The notes below the pieces were generated by a model, which had not been told where the DNA came from, searched no databases, and saw only the letters and a program-made list of their open reading frames with translations. A stretch of DNA of 64,000 bases from the NCBI GenBank assembly GCA_021432605.1, contig MU271148.1:2476364-2540363 (forward strand). The letters run 5' to 3'. Source of the stretch: Coniochaeta sp. PMI_546 (taxonomy: Eukaryota; Ascomycota; Sordariomycetes; Coniochaetales; Coniochaetaceae). Made by a program: the position numbers and the translations under genes. Every line of letters begins with the position of its first letter. The stretch's first letter is position 1. Shown here in pieces: positions 11,199-22,936 of this stretch.

Positions 11199-11822
11199 GG
11201 TGGCAGAGTTGGTGAGAGTCAAGAATTATGGACAGACGGGCAACCCAAGACTTTCTTGAGAGCGTAGGCGCGGTTAGATAAAAGCAGCCTGATGATCAGG
11301 TTTGTAGAGAGTCCAGGTGCAAAGGGAGCTAGAATGCCGCTGAACTGCTAAGGCATGGTAGTGAAGAAGGTGATCGTCGTGAAACTCTCACGATGTCAGA
11401 CCCAGCCACACATTGCAACTTTTACTGCCCATGGGATTATACATAATTCTTCGTGAATGCTTCTATTTGCAATTTTCACAGGGATTCAGTGATCTTGTTA
11501 ACGTCGTCACCTTGTCTAAGTTCGCGTACACATAACCCTAACCCTATTTGGGTGGGATACCTCACATGCGGGTCATTTGCCTGCTAGCAGTTACCTGGCC
11601 GACGGTCACTGCCAATTCGACAGCCTTCCACTTCAGCCTCGACCTTGGTACGTCACTCCAGCCAAACATCAGACAACGATACTTCTCACCCAGCATCAGC
11701 GTTTCTCATTTATTCTCTATTGAAAACACCTGCATCTGTGCCGCATTTCATCTACTTAGAGAATCCTTAGTGATTTTCTCCAACAAGCCGAAGACAGTCC
11801 CTTACCTCACATATCAGCCAAA
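11199..11822. other. intergenic with telomere-like element
   Basis: This is the promoter region of the polymerase delta small-subunit gene. AACCCTAACCCT at 11534-11545 is a second telomere-like element in this window, about 280 bp before the ATG. Confidence 0.4.
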
Positions 11823-12460
11823 ATGCCAACAACTCGCAGGTCATCAGGCGGCCGCGGAGTGATCACCACTGGAAAGCAGTCGAAGCTCTCCTTCAACAAT
11901 AGAGTCACCAAACCCGTCCCAAAGTCTGTCAAGGCCTCTGCAGCTTCATCGCCCCTTAAGAAGGAGCTCATCAAGGAGAAAGTCGAGAAGGATGAGGCTG
12001 AGGACATTGAGGCCGACGAGCAACTCCAGCAGGAGGTCGAGCAGGAGCCCATCAAGGTCGATGTGACCAAGTCAGATGCGGAGCTCAAGGCAGCAAAGAT
12101 CAGCGATGCAGCCATCCAGAAGTACTGGCGGAAGGTGGAGGCGGAGCGCATGGCCAAGCGGGTGCACCAGGAGGACCTGACGACTAGCGAGAAGGTGCTT
12201 CGGTACTTTGACGTCAGCTCGCATTATGGAGTAAGTTCTGCTTTGTATCTGCGATCCTTGAAGGATGTTCTAGCTAACATTTCCCGAAGCCTTGCATTGG
12301 TATCACTCGCCTTAAGCGCTGGCAGCGAGCTCAGAAGCTGGGCCTTAACCCGCCTATCGAGGTCCTCGCTGTCCTGCTCAAGGAGGAGGCAAAGGGCAAC
12401 AAGGGCATCGAGAAGGCGCACATCGACACAATCATGAACTCCACCACTATTGGGGCGTGA
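11823..12460 (+). CDS. POLD4: DNA polymerase delta subunit 4 (Cdm1/p12 type)
   Basis: Exons are 11823-12230 and 12290-12460, giving 192 residues. The diagnostic C-terminal block spans the splice: EKVLRYFDVSSHYG, then PCIGITRLKRWQRAQKLG and NPPIEVLAVLLKE. This matches the small polymerase delta subunit, Cdm1 in fission yeast and p12 in humans, which stabilises the holoenzyme. Near the N-terminus KQSKLSFNNRV resembles a PCNA-interacting (PIP) box, followed by a long acidic Lys/Glu-rich linker. The intron uses a GTAAGT donor and a GCTAAC branch site 17 nt before the acceptor. Confidence 0.9.
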
Positions 12461-12641
12461 TCTTAGTCGGAATGCTTACAAGTTACTTTCGGATGTACGA
12501 TTAATGATCGGGCGTTTACGGAGGACGGCGTTTGCAGGACGGAAGACTGGCTACCACATGTTTTGCGGTTTGCAGAATACCAGCTGGGCTTGCGCATTTG
12601 CTTCTAGGGTATCTTACCAGTATCAACAATGATATACTTGT

Positions 12642-13854
12642 TTAGTACCAGATACTCCTGGTCCTGTGATGAGGCATGCTCTCCTTTCCTGCAGCCTCCA
12701 TCTCCTTCATCGTATCGTACAAGAAAAAGTCTATCAATATGGCGTTTACCTTTGCGTCTGGGTGCTGGCGCAAGATCTCCCTCCGTATTAGCTCGACGCA
12801 CCAGATGCTACAGCCTACGAGCAGCTTGTCAGCAGATGCTGGTCCGCGTGGTATTCGGCGGCTCACTCACCTCTCATCTGCAACTCCCAAATGGAGCCGC
12901 TTTCGATCAACTGGCCCGCTCTGACAGCAGCGTCCAACTTGGGGCTGTATGACATGCATCCCAAACCGCACAGGATCTGCGGCACGCGATAGTCCGCGAA
13001 CATGGTGATCTTGTCAATGTCGCGGAAAGCCCCGTAACCCTCACCCTCAAAGCAGGCCCACAGGTCCGCGACAAAGATCTGGGCGCGTTTGAGAAAGCGG
13101 ACCGGCTTCCGGCGTCCCTCGAATTTGTGCTCGTCACGGAATGCGCTGAAGTCCCGTGCGAGGATGTTCACCAACGCCGCCGCAGAGCCGTTTGCGGCGC
13201 TGATGAGGTTCGGTATGCTGCATTGATACTTCTCATACAAAACCTGGCCGGCTTCCCGCACGCAGGCTAGCCGTTCTTCCAATAGGGGTATCTCCTCGTC
13301 CGTTGTCGACCGGAAGACATGCCTGAGGGCGTCTAGTGTGCATTCATCTTCATTCTGCCAGAAGTGCGGATCCGTGATTGGGATGTCTTTGGATGGGTTA
13401 ACTCGGAGTCATACATATGCAGTAGTGTGAGATTGGACCAACCTTCATCGAGAGCTCGCTGTATGGATGCGACCAAACTCCAGTAGCCGGTCCACCGTCT
13501 GTCACGGTATGAGACAGCAAACCGTTCGCTCTCCGGCTTCTCAGACCAGAAGGAGAAGTTGAGCAGGTCCATGAGGAAGATGAAGGCTACGGTGCCCTCA
13601 TCCTTGGTTTTGGGATGCAGCTCATGATCGGACCACGTAGACGGGGAGTAATTCTTCTGCTGCATCTGGTCGTAGATGGCGGCGGCTGCATTCTTTGTAG
13701 ATCTCATGTCTAGCGCCACGTCGATTGAGTTGTCACACACATACTCGGCGCCTTCGAGAACGCCCGTCTCTGGTTCTTCATCCTGCGTCGGTTTGCCCTG
13801 AAGAGCTTGGCGTAGTAGAGCCAGGAGCTCGGGGTCGGCTTCGTCGTCTGACAT
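12642..13854 (-). CDS. QNG1: queuosine 5'-phosphate N-glycosylase/hydrolase (queuosine salvage protein, DUF2419)
   Basis: In reading order the exons are 13854-13443, 13386-12871 and 12814-12642, giving 366 residues. The family releases queuine from queuosine 5'-phosphate so that eukaryotes can reuse it for tRNA modification. Family landmarks are FLMDLLNFSFWSE, YRDRRWTGYWSLVASIQRAL, DPHFWQNEDE, FADYRVPQILCGLG and the final SIWCVELIRREI. The ATG at 13854 (AAAATG context) is chosen because the family normally begins shortly before this point. An in-frame ATG at 14022 would add 56 residues containing no Asp or Glu, so it resembles a mitochondrial presequence. The first donor, GTTGGT, is weak, but the junction preserves the conserved frame. 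It is convergent to POLD4 (181 bp between stops) and divergent from UBA2. Confidence 0.9.
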
Positions 13855-14576
13855 TTTCAGTCGGACCGTAGACCAAGCGTGAAATGAGAATGTGCCTTTG
13901 GTGTTCGCCGAGTATAATACCAGAGGCCGTTTGTGCCCGAGCAGTGCACGCTTCAATGACCCTGAATGCTTGATGCCATGCAAAAATGAGAGTGGGCCAC
14001 GCAAAACGGCAGACGACAGCATCCAGGTGCTTTAGGGCGCAGCTCTCAGAAGAAACCTGATTCAACCCAGGCAGTCAAGCGCTGTACCAGCGACGGACCC
14101 TGTCTCGCTGTCTCTACAAGTCGCCTTATCAACGACGGGAGCTCAACCTACCAAACCTGAGGCACCTCATCTCTTAATATGCCCATCTCTACAAGCCACC
14201 TCAACGGTTCTGAATTCCGACCAACCTAAGGCTTGACGGTTCCTCACCCAGTGACCCAGGAACCCAACGGTCCACCGCATTGAAAGTGGATCAAAGCGCA
14301 TTAAAGCACAGCGCTAGCGCGAATTGGTGCCTAGCTCGGCCCGGAGCTAAAGTACCATCCCTGCAAACTTTCTTGGTGATGCGCGCCATTCCGCGGTTGC
14401 GATCACTTCAATTTAGCAGAAGGCTGTCCGCCGCTCTCAAACTTCTGTCAACTTGCGCGCGAGGAGGCAATCTCGACTTATCACGCCTCCAAACGACCCT
14501 TTCCTACTTCTGAGCATTCGGCATATTTCAACCGAGCCAGTACGGACCGTACTTTCTGATCAACTGCTCCCCAAAC
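13855..14576. promoter_or_regulatory. divergent promoter region, QNG1 and UBA2
   Basis: Spacer between the two start codons. The first 168 bases may be coding in a longer QNG1 form starting at 14022. No other gene is seen. Confidence 0.4.
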
Positions 14577-16842
14577 ATGGATGTGCAGCAGCTTCCGCTG
14601 TCTGCGGCGATGCTGCCCCAGCGTTCCATCGCCTCCCCGGTCGCGGCACGGGCGGGTTTGAGCCGTGATAGCTTCAACTCTCAGTCTTTCGGCCGGGGAA
14701 CCAATGCTCGCGTCAAAGAGGTATGTTGCTTTGCAAAACACCTGCGTCTCTTGTTCAGCAGGCACGCATCAGCTTCTCAAACCCTCTTCACGTTCCGGTT
14801 ATTGTTCAAGAACAAGATCGCTTCCAGCTCTCGAAGGAAATATCCCTGTCTAACTATCTTGTCTAACAGGCCCGAGTCTTGATGGTTGGTGCTGGAGGCA
14901 TTGGCTGTGAACTGCTAAAGAACCTTGTTCTTGCGGGCTTCGGAGAGATCCACGTTGTCGACCTCGATACGATCGATTTGAGTAATCTCAACCGCCAATT
15001 CCTCTTCCGACAAGAACACATCAAGAAATCCAAGGCTTTGGTATGAATACTTTAAACATCTGCTGAAATAGCAGCGAGCTAACGGGAACGACAGGTTGCC
15101 AAGGAGGTCGCGCACAAGTTCAATCCCAACGTAAAGATTATAGCCCATCACGCCAACATCAAGGAAAGACAGTTCAATATCGAGTGGTTCAAGAGTTTCA
15201 ATATCGTGTTCAACGCGCTAGACAACTTGGAAGCACGGCGGCATGTCAACAAGATGTGCTTGGCGGCCGATGTACCGCTCATCGAGAGTGGTACGACAGG
15301 CTTCAATGGCCAGGTGCAGGTGATCAAGAAGGGTATCACAGCGTGCTATGACTGCACGCCGAAAGAAACACCCAAGTCGTTCCCAGTTTGCACGATCCGA
15401 AGCACACCCAGCCAACCGATCCATTGTATAGTGTGGGGCAAGAGCTACCTGCTCAACGAGATATTTGGAGCAAGCGAGGACGAGTCCGCCTTCGACCACG
15501 CGGCAGACCAAGAGAACGCAAAGGAGATTGAAGAGCTCAGGAAAGAATCGTTAGAGCTTCGGAAGATCCGAGAAGCAGTGGGCACCGAAGAGTTCCCGAG
15601 GATGCTGTTTACGAAGGTCTTCAACACAGATATCGTACGGCTAAGGTCTATGAAGGACATGTGGAAGTCACGGAAACCACCAGAGCCGCTTGACTACGAT
15701 ACCTTGCTTAAACGGACTGGTGAACTGGCATCTTCCCCAGAGTCCATACTGCAGGATGGGCAAAGAGTCTGGTCACTGGAAGAAAATCTGGTGGTATTCA
15801 ACGACAGCCTGCGCCGGCTGAGCAAGCGCATGCTGGAGCTGAAGAAGTCCCATGATGGCATTGGACCAGAGCCTATCATCACCTTTGACAAAGACGACGA
15901 AGACACGCTTGACTTCGTCGCATCGAGCGCTAATATTCGATCGACTATTTTCGGGATCGACCGAAAATCCTGCTTTGACATTAAGCAGATGGCGGGTAAC
16001 ATCATCCCAGCGATCGCCACGACGAATGCCATTGTCGCCAGTCTCTGTGTTTTGGAGTCGTTCAAGGTTCTGCGGGGCGAGTACGATCAAGCTAAGGAGG
16101 TAGGTGATGGCACAGATGTTTGTGTGTATTGTCTGGCAAATGGCGTTACTGACTTATTCAGGTCTTCTTGACTCCGTTTGCTCCAGCTCGACTTTTGGCC
16201 TCGGACAAGCCGCGACAGCCAAATCCAGACTGCCCTGTATGCGGCGTCTACAACACCACAGCTTACGTCGACTTCTCCAGGGCTACCCTGAACGACCTGG
16301 TCGAAGATTTCTTGAAGCTTGATCTCGGGTACGGCGAGAAGGAGATCTCTATAAGTAATGAGGTCGGCATCCTGTACGATCCTGACGAGACCGAGAACCT
16401 TGACAAGAAGTTGAGCGAACTTGGCATCAAGGAAGACAGCTTCTTGACAGTCGTTGATGAGGACGATGACGAGCCGTTTGTCAATGTCGTGCTGAATGTC
16501 CAGGAAGCGTGAGTTTCACCGAGGCTAAAAAAAGATAGCTCTGCTAACTATCTTTTCAGCAAGGGACCGCTTGGTGAGAAGCCTGTCCAGGGAACCACTG
16601 CTCAACGGCCGGAGATCCCACATCGACCCAAGAAGGCGGCGGCGCCTGAGATCAACGGCCATGTTCCTGCCACCAATGGGGTCCAGTCCAGTGCTGGTGA
16701 ACCAATATTAGGCAAGCGGCATCGCGAGGACGAAGAGGACACCACAGCGGTGAAGAAAGCGAGGACTGCGACTGGTCCCAGCGCTGACGACGAAGTTGTG
16801 ATCGTTGACGACGACGGAGCCATCCTCATTGCTGATGACTGA
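14577..16842 (+). CDS. UBA2: SUMO-activating enzyme E1 subunit 2
   Basis: Exons are 14577-14720, 14870-15040, 15095-16099, 16162-16508 and 16560-16842, giving 649 residues. With Aos1 it adenylates SUMO and takes it as a thioester before passing it to Ubc9. The ATP site [11 protein letters not shown] starts near residue 54. The catalytic cysteine is Cys204 in SFPVCTIR. The structural zinc is held by Cys189/Cys192 (CYDC) and Cys464/Cys467 (CPVC). The ubiquitin-fold domain (exon 4) and an acidic tail with a basic KRHREDEED patch, a plausible nuclear signal, complete the usual layout. The first exon supplies a 48-residue leader before the adenylation domain. Its stop is only 64 bp from that of the convergent reductase, so the 3' untranslated regions must overlap or nearly touch. 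Confidence 0.95.
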
Positions 16843-16906
16843 TATGACGGATCAAGGTTATGTGTTGGATGTGTAGGATTGACAGTCTCGTTAGAGGGCA
16901 TGATCC

Positions 16907-17940
16907 TTAGGCGGCGCTGAGACCACCGTCGATATTGAGGATACAGTTACTTGCATAGGGGTTCTTGGCAAGAAAGGCGGCGGCATCGGCCACTTCGGCA
17001 ACGGTGCCGAAGCGGCTTAGTGGGATCTGGGCCATTCTGCCTGGATCTAGCTCTGAGAGAGTGTATCAGTTGACTTGTACAAATAGGTGAAGCCGCTTGG
17101 TCAGAGTTGGAGATGGAATGATCTGAGGAGATGCGACATGTGTTGAGAAGGATATCGAGGGCACAAAGACTACTGCAACTTACTGTCTGTCATGGCAGTG
17201 TCGATGTAGCCTGGCAACAGGGCGTTGACGCGGACATTGCAACTGCCGTACTCGACGGCGAGGGATGAGGTTAGACCTGGTAGCGAGGCGTTAGTTAAGT
17301 TGAGTCCCTTTATTAAAGACAATATAAGGCATAGATGATACTTGGCCTTACCTAGTAGACCAGCTTTAGAAGCAGCGTATACAGATGTGCCCTCCACACC
17401 TTTCCTGGCCAGCAGACTGGACACGTTGATTATACAGCCGCCTCTCTTGTTCCGCATCATGGATTTGGCGGCATAACGGCAGCCCAAGATGGCGGAATGA
17501 AGGTTGGTATCGATGATGGCCCTAGCATCTTCATCCTTGAGGCTCACTAGCAGCCTCTTCTGGGTGACACCGGCGCAGTTGACAAGAACGTCAGGGCTCG
17601 GCTATCACTTGTGGATTAGATTCTAATGTAATATATGTATTTTTGAAGATCGCCATGTGTAGACAAGAAAGAGGACAGGATATCGGAAAGGAGCTATGAA
17701 ACTTACCACTTGTTTGGATATGTTCTGCCACGTCGTCTCCTTGCTAACATCACCCCGATAGTACATGAGCTTCCCCTGGGAACTGTCCTTGACATCCACT
17801 AAGGGAGCTGAGCGAGAGACCACCGTAACATAGGCTCCTTCCGCAAGGAAACGGTCCGCAATCGCCTTTCCTATCCCGCGTGTTCCGCCTGTGATAACAC
17901 AGTGCTTTTTAAGCAGAGAGAACGCTCCATTGGACACCAT
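16907..17940 (-). CDS. short-chain dehydrogenase, 3-oxoacyl-ACP reductase (FabG/OAR1) type
   Basis: In reading order the exons are 17940-17707, 17601-17352, 17276-17184 and 17052-16907, giving 240 residues. The cofactor motif is TGGTRGIGKA (about 17-26), NCAGV follows near 86, and the catalytic Ser, Tyr and Lys are in NVSSLL and SVYAASKAG (Tyr153, Lys157). The end, ASNCILNIDGGLSA, is classic for FabG-like enzymes. The likely role is the second step of mitochondrial type II fatty acid synthesis or a related carbonyl reduction. The first ATG is at 17940. The frame stays open for a further 44 codons upstream without an ATG, and that stretch reads like a mitochondrial presequence, so a non-AUG start or an upstream exon is possible. 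Confidence 0.85.
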
Positions 17941-18418
17941 TCTGGATGTTATGCTTGCTGGTGGGTTCCAGGTTCTCTTGGTCGTCGTCCTTCTGAAGTT
18001 ACTTGTCGTGAGGTTGAAAGCAGCAGCACAGCCACGAGTCACCAGCCACACGACACATGTCAATCTCCACAACTCTCTGGGTTCCCGAGTCGTCCCTGAA
18101 TTTAGCTTGCGCTAAACGGACCGCCGGACGCCCGCTGTGACGAACGGGAAACGGTCAGCAGAAGCTGCCGAATTGGCGACTGGCGGATCGACTCCAGGGT
18201 TTGAAGCTTGGATGGCCGAGAACTCTCTCAACAACACTTGGCTTCCCAGGCCATACAAATACCCCGATCAAGCTGCCTGCAACAGACTTTCCTACGCGAC
18301 AGACATACACCAATGCGAGTGCGGCCTGCATGTGCCAGTTGCCCGCCAATCTGCTCGATCACCTGAATTGGAATCCTGGAATTGATGACGACCAGGACTG
18401 GAGGATCCGTCTCTTGCC
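17941..18418. promoter_or_regulatory. divergent promoter region, reductase and LCB3-type gene
   Basis: Spacer between the two start codons. On the minus strand, bases up to about 18072 form an open, presequence-like extension of the reductase frame. No other gene is seen. Confidence 0.35.
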
Positions 18419-20484
18419 ATGACACAGCACAATCATGGCTCTAGCTACGGCTCAGAGCTGACTACGCACGAGAAGGGGCAGCAGCACGCGATGAATGGGG
18501 CAGATGGAGGCCGCAATCACCCGCACGGCGTAGGCAGCAAACAGGCCGCCGATAAACAGACGGTAGATGCAGGGCTGAAGAGCCTCGACCACTGTACGTT
18601 TCCGAACCACATGTGCCCCTCCATGTACACCATGTCCTCAGCACAAGAAGTCGTCGCTGACATCTTTGCTCCCTAACAGACCGACAACGACTATCGCCAT
18701 GGCGGTACTACCTCCGTGCTCAACTGCTCCCGCTGATTCGGTGGGAGACGCCCTACCTCGCTTACATGCAGGCTAAGATGCGCTCGCCGGCGCTTGATCG
18801 ATACTTTGCCATCTCAGCGAACCTAGGCACACATACCTTCTTCATGATCGGCCTGCCAATCCTCTTCTGGTGCGGCTGGCCGGGCTTCGGCAAGGGGTGA
18901 GTCGCCTCTACCTCTCGCTCAAGGCTGTATGCTGTTCTGCTCTAACACATGTTACCGCTAGACTCGTCCACATCCTCGCCGCAGGCGTCTTCTTCACCGG
19001 CTTTATAAAAGACATGCTCTCCCTACCCCGGCCGCTGTCACCTCCCCTCCACAGAATCACCATGTCCGGCTCCGTCGCCCTCGAATACGGCTTCCCATCC
19101 ACCCACTCGGCCAACGCGGTCTCGGTAGCCGTCTACGGCATCCTCGTCCTCCGCAGCGCGGACAACATCTTCTCCCCCGCCGTGACCCTCGTCCTGGAGG
19201 CGCTGGCCTACTTCTACGCCCTGTCCATCATCATCGGCCGGCTATACTGCGGCATGCACGGCTTCCTGGACGTCATCTTCGGCTCGGTGCTGGGCGCGAC
19301 CATATCGCTGGTCGAGTTCCACTACGGCCCCGCGCTCGAGGCGTGGGAGCAGAGCAGCTCCTCCTACCTGGTGCCCCTGGCCATCGCGACGCTGATCGTG
19401 GTCATGGTCCGCGTGCACCCGGAGCCGGTGGACGACTGCCCCTGCTTCGACGACAGCGTCGCCTTCGCGGGGACCATCATCGGCGTCGAGTGCGGGACGT
19501 GGCGGTTCGGGAAACATTCGCCCTTCTCGGGCATCTACCACGGGCCCGAGGCGAGCTTCGACCTCGGGGCGCTGGGCCCGCTGACCTCGGTCGCGCGCAT
19601 CCTGGTCGGGGTGCTGGTCATCTTCGCCTGGCGCGAGGTGACCAAGCCGACGCTGCACCGGGCGCTGCCGCACCTCTTCCGCGTCATCGAGACGCACGGC
19701 CTGGACCTGCCGCGGCGGTTCTTCGTGCCGGCCAGCGAGTACAAGAAGGTGCCCGAGAGGCTCAGGGATGACAACGTGCTGCCGAGCGTGTCGGACTTTG
19801 AGAAGGTGGTCAACTCCATCCGCGGGCCGACTAGGGGTCGGGCGGTCAGTGTCGGGCCGCAGAGCGCGGCGGACGCGTACGAGACGCTGGCGTACCGGGA
19901 GCGGAGGAGGAGGGAGAGCGTGGGCAGCGAGGAGGGCGGGGTGAAGCCCAGGCGGAGCCTGGGGGAGCTGAGGGAGAATGGGCATGTTGGTGGTGGGGAG
20001 GGGGCCGGGGGTGGCGATCGTGCTACGGCGTCCGGGGTGCAGGCGAGCGGGAGGCTGAAGGAGTTTGAGAGCCAGATGGGGACGGGCACTGTGATTGTCA
20101 GCTCGCCGAGTCCCGAGCGGGAGTTGGGTGAGGGCGAGGCGGAGCCGGAGATTTATGTCGGGCAGCAGGATGAGCTCGGGGCGAAGGAGATGTTCAGTCG
20201 GCTGGTCAAGCCTAGAGTCAGGTATGATGTCGAGGTTGTGACGAAGCTGGTTGTCTATGCAGGTATGTTCCTTCTTCTCTTTTAGTCTCTTTTCGGGTTT
20301 TGGGTGAGGGAGAGGGGGCTCTTTACTACCCCTCATTCTGATTCTTTTCTTGTCGAATCGACAAGTCGTGCTGCAGCAGAAGACTAACAACGGTGGAACA
20401 GGCATCGGATCCCTTGCTGTGGACGGAATACCGACGTTGTTCGAGTTTATCGGCCTTGGGGCCGGTCACCTCGCGCTACGATGA
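18419..20484 (+). CDS. LCB3: dihydrosphingosine-1-phosphate phosphatase (LCB3/YSR2 type)
   Basis: Exons are 18419-18593, 18680-18896, 18962-20262 and 20402-20484, giving 591 residues. This ER membrane enzyme removes phosphate from long-chain-base phosphates in sphingolipid metabolism. The three lipid-phosphate-phosphatase motifs are present: KDMLSLPRP (Lys147 to Pro155), PSTHSAN (His179 in the PSTH core) and GRLYCGMHGFLD (Arg224, His230). Several hydrophobic segments surround them. The N-terminal block after the first splice (DHYRQRLSPWRYYLRAQLL) is also typical of this family. The second half carries a polar, probably cytosolic region (about 380-560) before a last hydrophobic segment. The very GC-rich third exon creates long open antisense frames, which are not genes. 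Confidence 0.92.
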
Positions 20485-22936
20485 TCTGTTTGTTGGAACT
20501 AATGATTGCATGCTTTGATGAAAGGGGCATGTATTTTTCTCTTCTTCTTGTGGTCACGTTTTGGGCGTCAGGTGGCTGAGCCATTATGCTTATATGCTAT
20601 CATCCCTCTTAACAGGGCTTCTACTCGGTTGAAGATGTGCTCTATTTTGCTTTGGTCTGTCGAAGTGAGATTCCTGGAAATGCTGACAGATTTGAGGCTA
20701 CTGTTTGAACGGTGTGTCCTTCGAAGGGCGTTCATCTGCTGTGGGATCTTGTTCCTTGCCCCCTTTTACCCCGCGATAGCTTCACCGGTGGTCCAGTCAT
20801 CCCCGCCTGAATTCCTCCGACCTTTGATTTAGAATCTGTGCTCTCACCGACCGTAAGTGGATCGGTTTGTGTCTACCTGGGGAAGGCTTATTATGTGTCG
20901 CCTCATCGTACGTAACTCGTCAATGCTGCCGTCCACCTGTCCCTTCAACTCTCGAACTTGTTTCAGTGTGCACCACTGCACCCGTCAAGGTTCACTCGTC
21001 GTGTTTGTCCTGGTGCTGTTTTCAGCAGCGAAGACTGGGATGAGATGGTCCTGTTCTAGGGTACTGTTAGGGTGGCCTGGGCCCAAAGATGCCTGGTGCA
21101 AGTGCGAGTCGAGGTTCGAAGCGGTCGGGTCGTTGGTGTTCGTCCTTATTGCTCGCTACTCTTCCAAGTCCTTGAAATAGCATGTAGGACATTTACCTGG
21201 ACAGATTCGATATGCACTTCTCCCCAAGTCTAGATGCATGTAAACCGTGAAGGTGAACATCGGGGCCGTCGACCTACCCCTCAGCTACTCTCAGCTTATG
21301 TTGATCAGGCGGAGGACCTATCACGCAATCATTGGTTCACTAGCCTAGGCGAGGGATCGGGCTTGGGGGAGGACCAGACTCGACTCGGCCCACGATCCGG
21401 AGCTGCAAGGGCAACGTTGACGTGCATGACGCACTAGGTAAGGTCCCTCGTCAGGATCTTCAACAGCCGTTCATTGTCTGCCCCCCCGGCGATCTAGTCC
21501 GTCCAATCGGGCTGTTTTGGCTACGACACGTCACCAGTAAGGCTGACCCTTTTTTCTCTCCTGGCAATACCTTGACGGTCCTCAGCCACAGCGAGATGTC
21601 AATGGAGTTGTAGATTGCACACAGCATATGAGAGGTTAGTTTCGTTGATTTTAGGAGATTCACTGATGTTTCCCTTGCAAAGCCAAAGCTTTTTAATTTT
21701 TTTGCCAATGTGGAAGCCTTCCCCTTGCCATAACAACATAGCGACATCAGGTTTTATGTATTCTTTCCTTGTCAGAGCTGCATGATGGATATGCTATGGG
21801 GACGAGTAACAGATGTCTTGTCACACATTGTGGCAGGAGAAGTCTTAGAGTCATGGAACCATGTGGACCTGACATGTTGGAAGATTCAGAGGAAAAGGAG
21901 GAGGACATCCGGATTCTACTTTGCAAAACAAGCACAAATATCTCATCGATTAATCTGGTCGTCATGTGTGAAACTTTGCTGATGCATTTTTCTTGTGCAA
22001 ATAGATTTTTGTTGAGGTTTGGGGTCTCACGTGACTTTCAGTTGTGCCGACTCAAGGCGAGTGCTATTCCGTTTTGGGACTGGGGTGTGTCCACGGTTTC
22101 GTTAGGCTGTCATGCATTAGCAGGAATCTGAATTCCATTAAACGACGGGATGCGCTAAGACATTTTGCACAAGCTGTGCAGTCTCGAGCGGATACCTGCT
22201 TCACAACCTCTCAATTCTCTCAAGAGTCACAGGTTTTAGACCGAACAAACGGGTAAATATTGTTTTCGTAGCCCAGCGTGTTGAAGAATTCCATCACGGA
22301 TAGACTGGAAAGTTTAAAAGGAGATTAGAATTGAAATAGAATAGAGTCAAATCAAGTTAGCGGGTGTCCCGTTAATCGTGATATCACTGGTGTGACCGGA
22401 TTCTCTTCACCGCCCTTCAAGTTGCGTCTGGCTGCGCAATTCCCACTTTTTTATTAACTTTATCCCGATCAGCCCAGTGTGGTCGAAAATCTGGCCATCC
22501 TTGCAATCCGCTCACGGTGGTCGCTCACGGGCCAAACCAAACCTACCTAGCTCGACTGCTCGACTGCTCTACACTAAGGTACCTCACTGTGTAATGAACT
22601 GTGGCGTCCCAACCAACCCCCCCTCCTCCCTCCATCCAGGCCTGTAAACCTGCGTAACTTGTCACTTGCAACCATGCGAAGCAGGTGAACTGTTACCGCG
22701 CCCTATCGATCCTGCATCTTGCACCTTTCCTCACCTTCACTTCACCCAAGCAAATTACAGCCCGAGAAAGCACCAGACTCCACATTCTACCAACCGAACA
22801 GACCTCAGGTTTGTCCGTCGCAATCCTGGGACGACCACGTATTTGCGATTGACGACATCCACACTGGCTCCGTTCGCTTGGGACACCACAGTCACCTTGC
22901 CGGTCGCCTCTGGACGCATGTAGCTTCTACAGCGAA
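20485..22936. other. 2.45-kb gene-free region upstream of the KDM4-type gene
   Basis: No frame here has recognisable protein features, and base composition is ordinary with no RIP. Small simple repeats occur near 22550-22572 (two TCGACTGC units) and a C-rich run near 22611-22630. It probably holds the LCB3 3' end and a long 5' regulatory or untranslated region for the demethylase. An unannotated non-coding transcript is possible. Confidence 0.4.

Noticed and set aside
19242-20405. 387-codon open frame on the minus strand
   Set aside because: It is antisense to LCB3 exon 3, is Arg/Pro/His-biased as expected from GC-rich third positions, and has no domain pattern.
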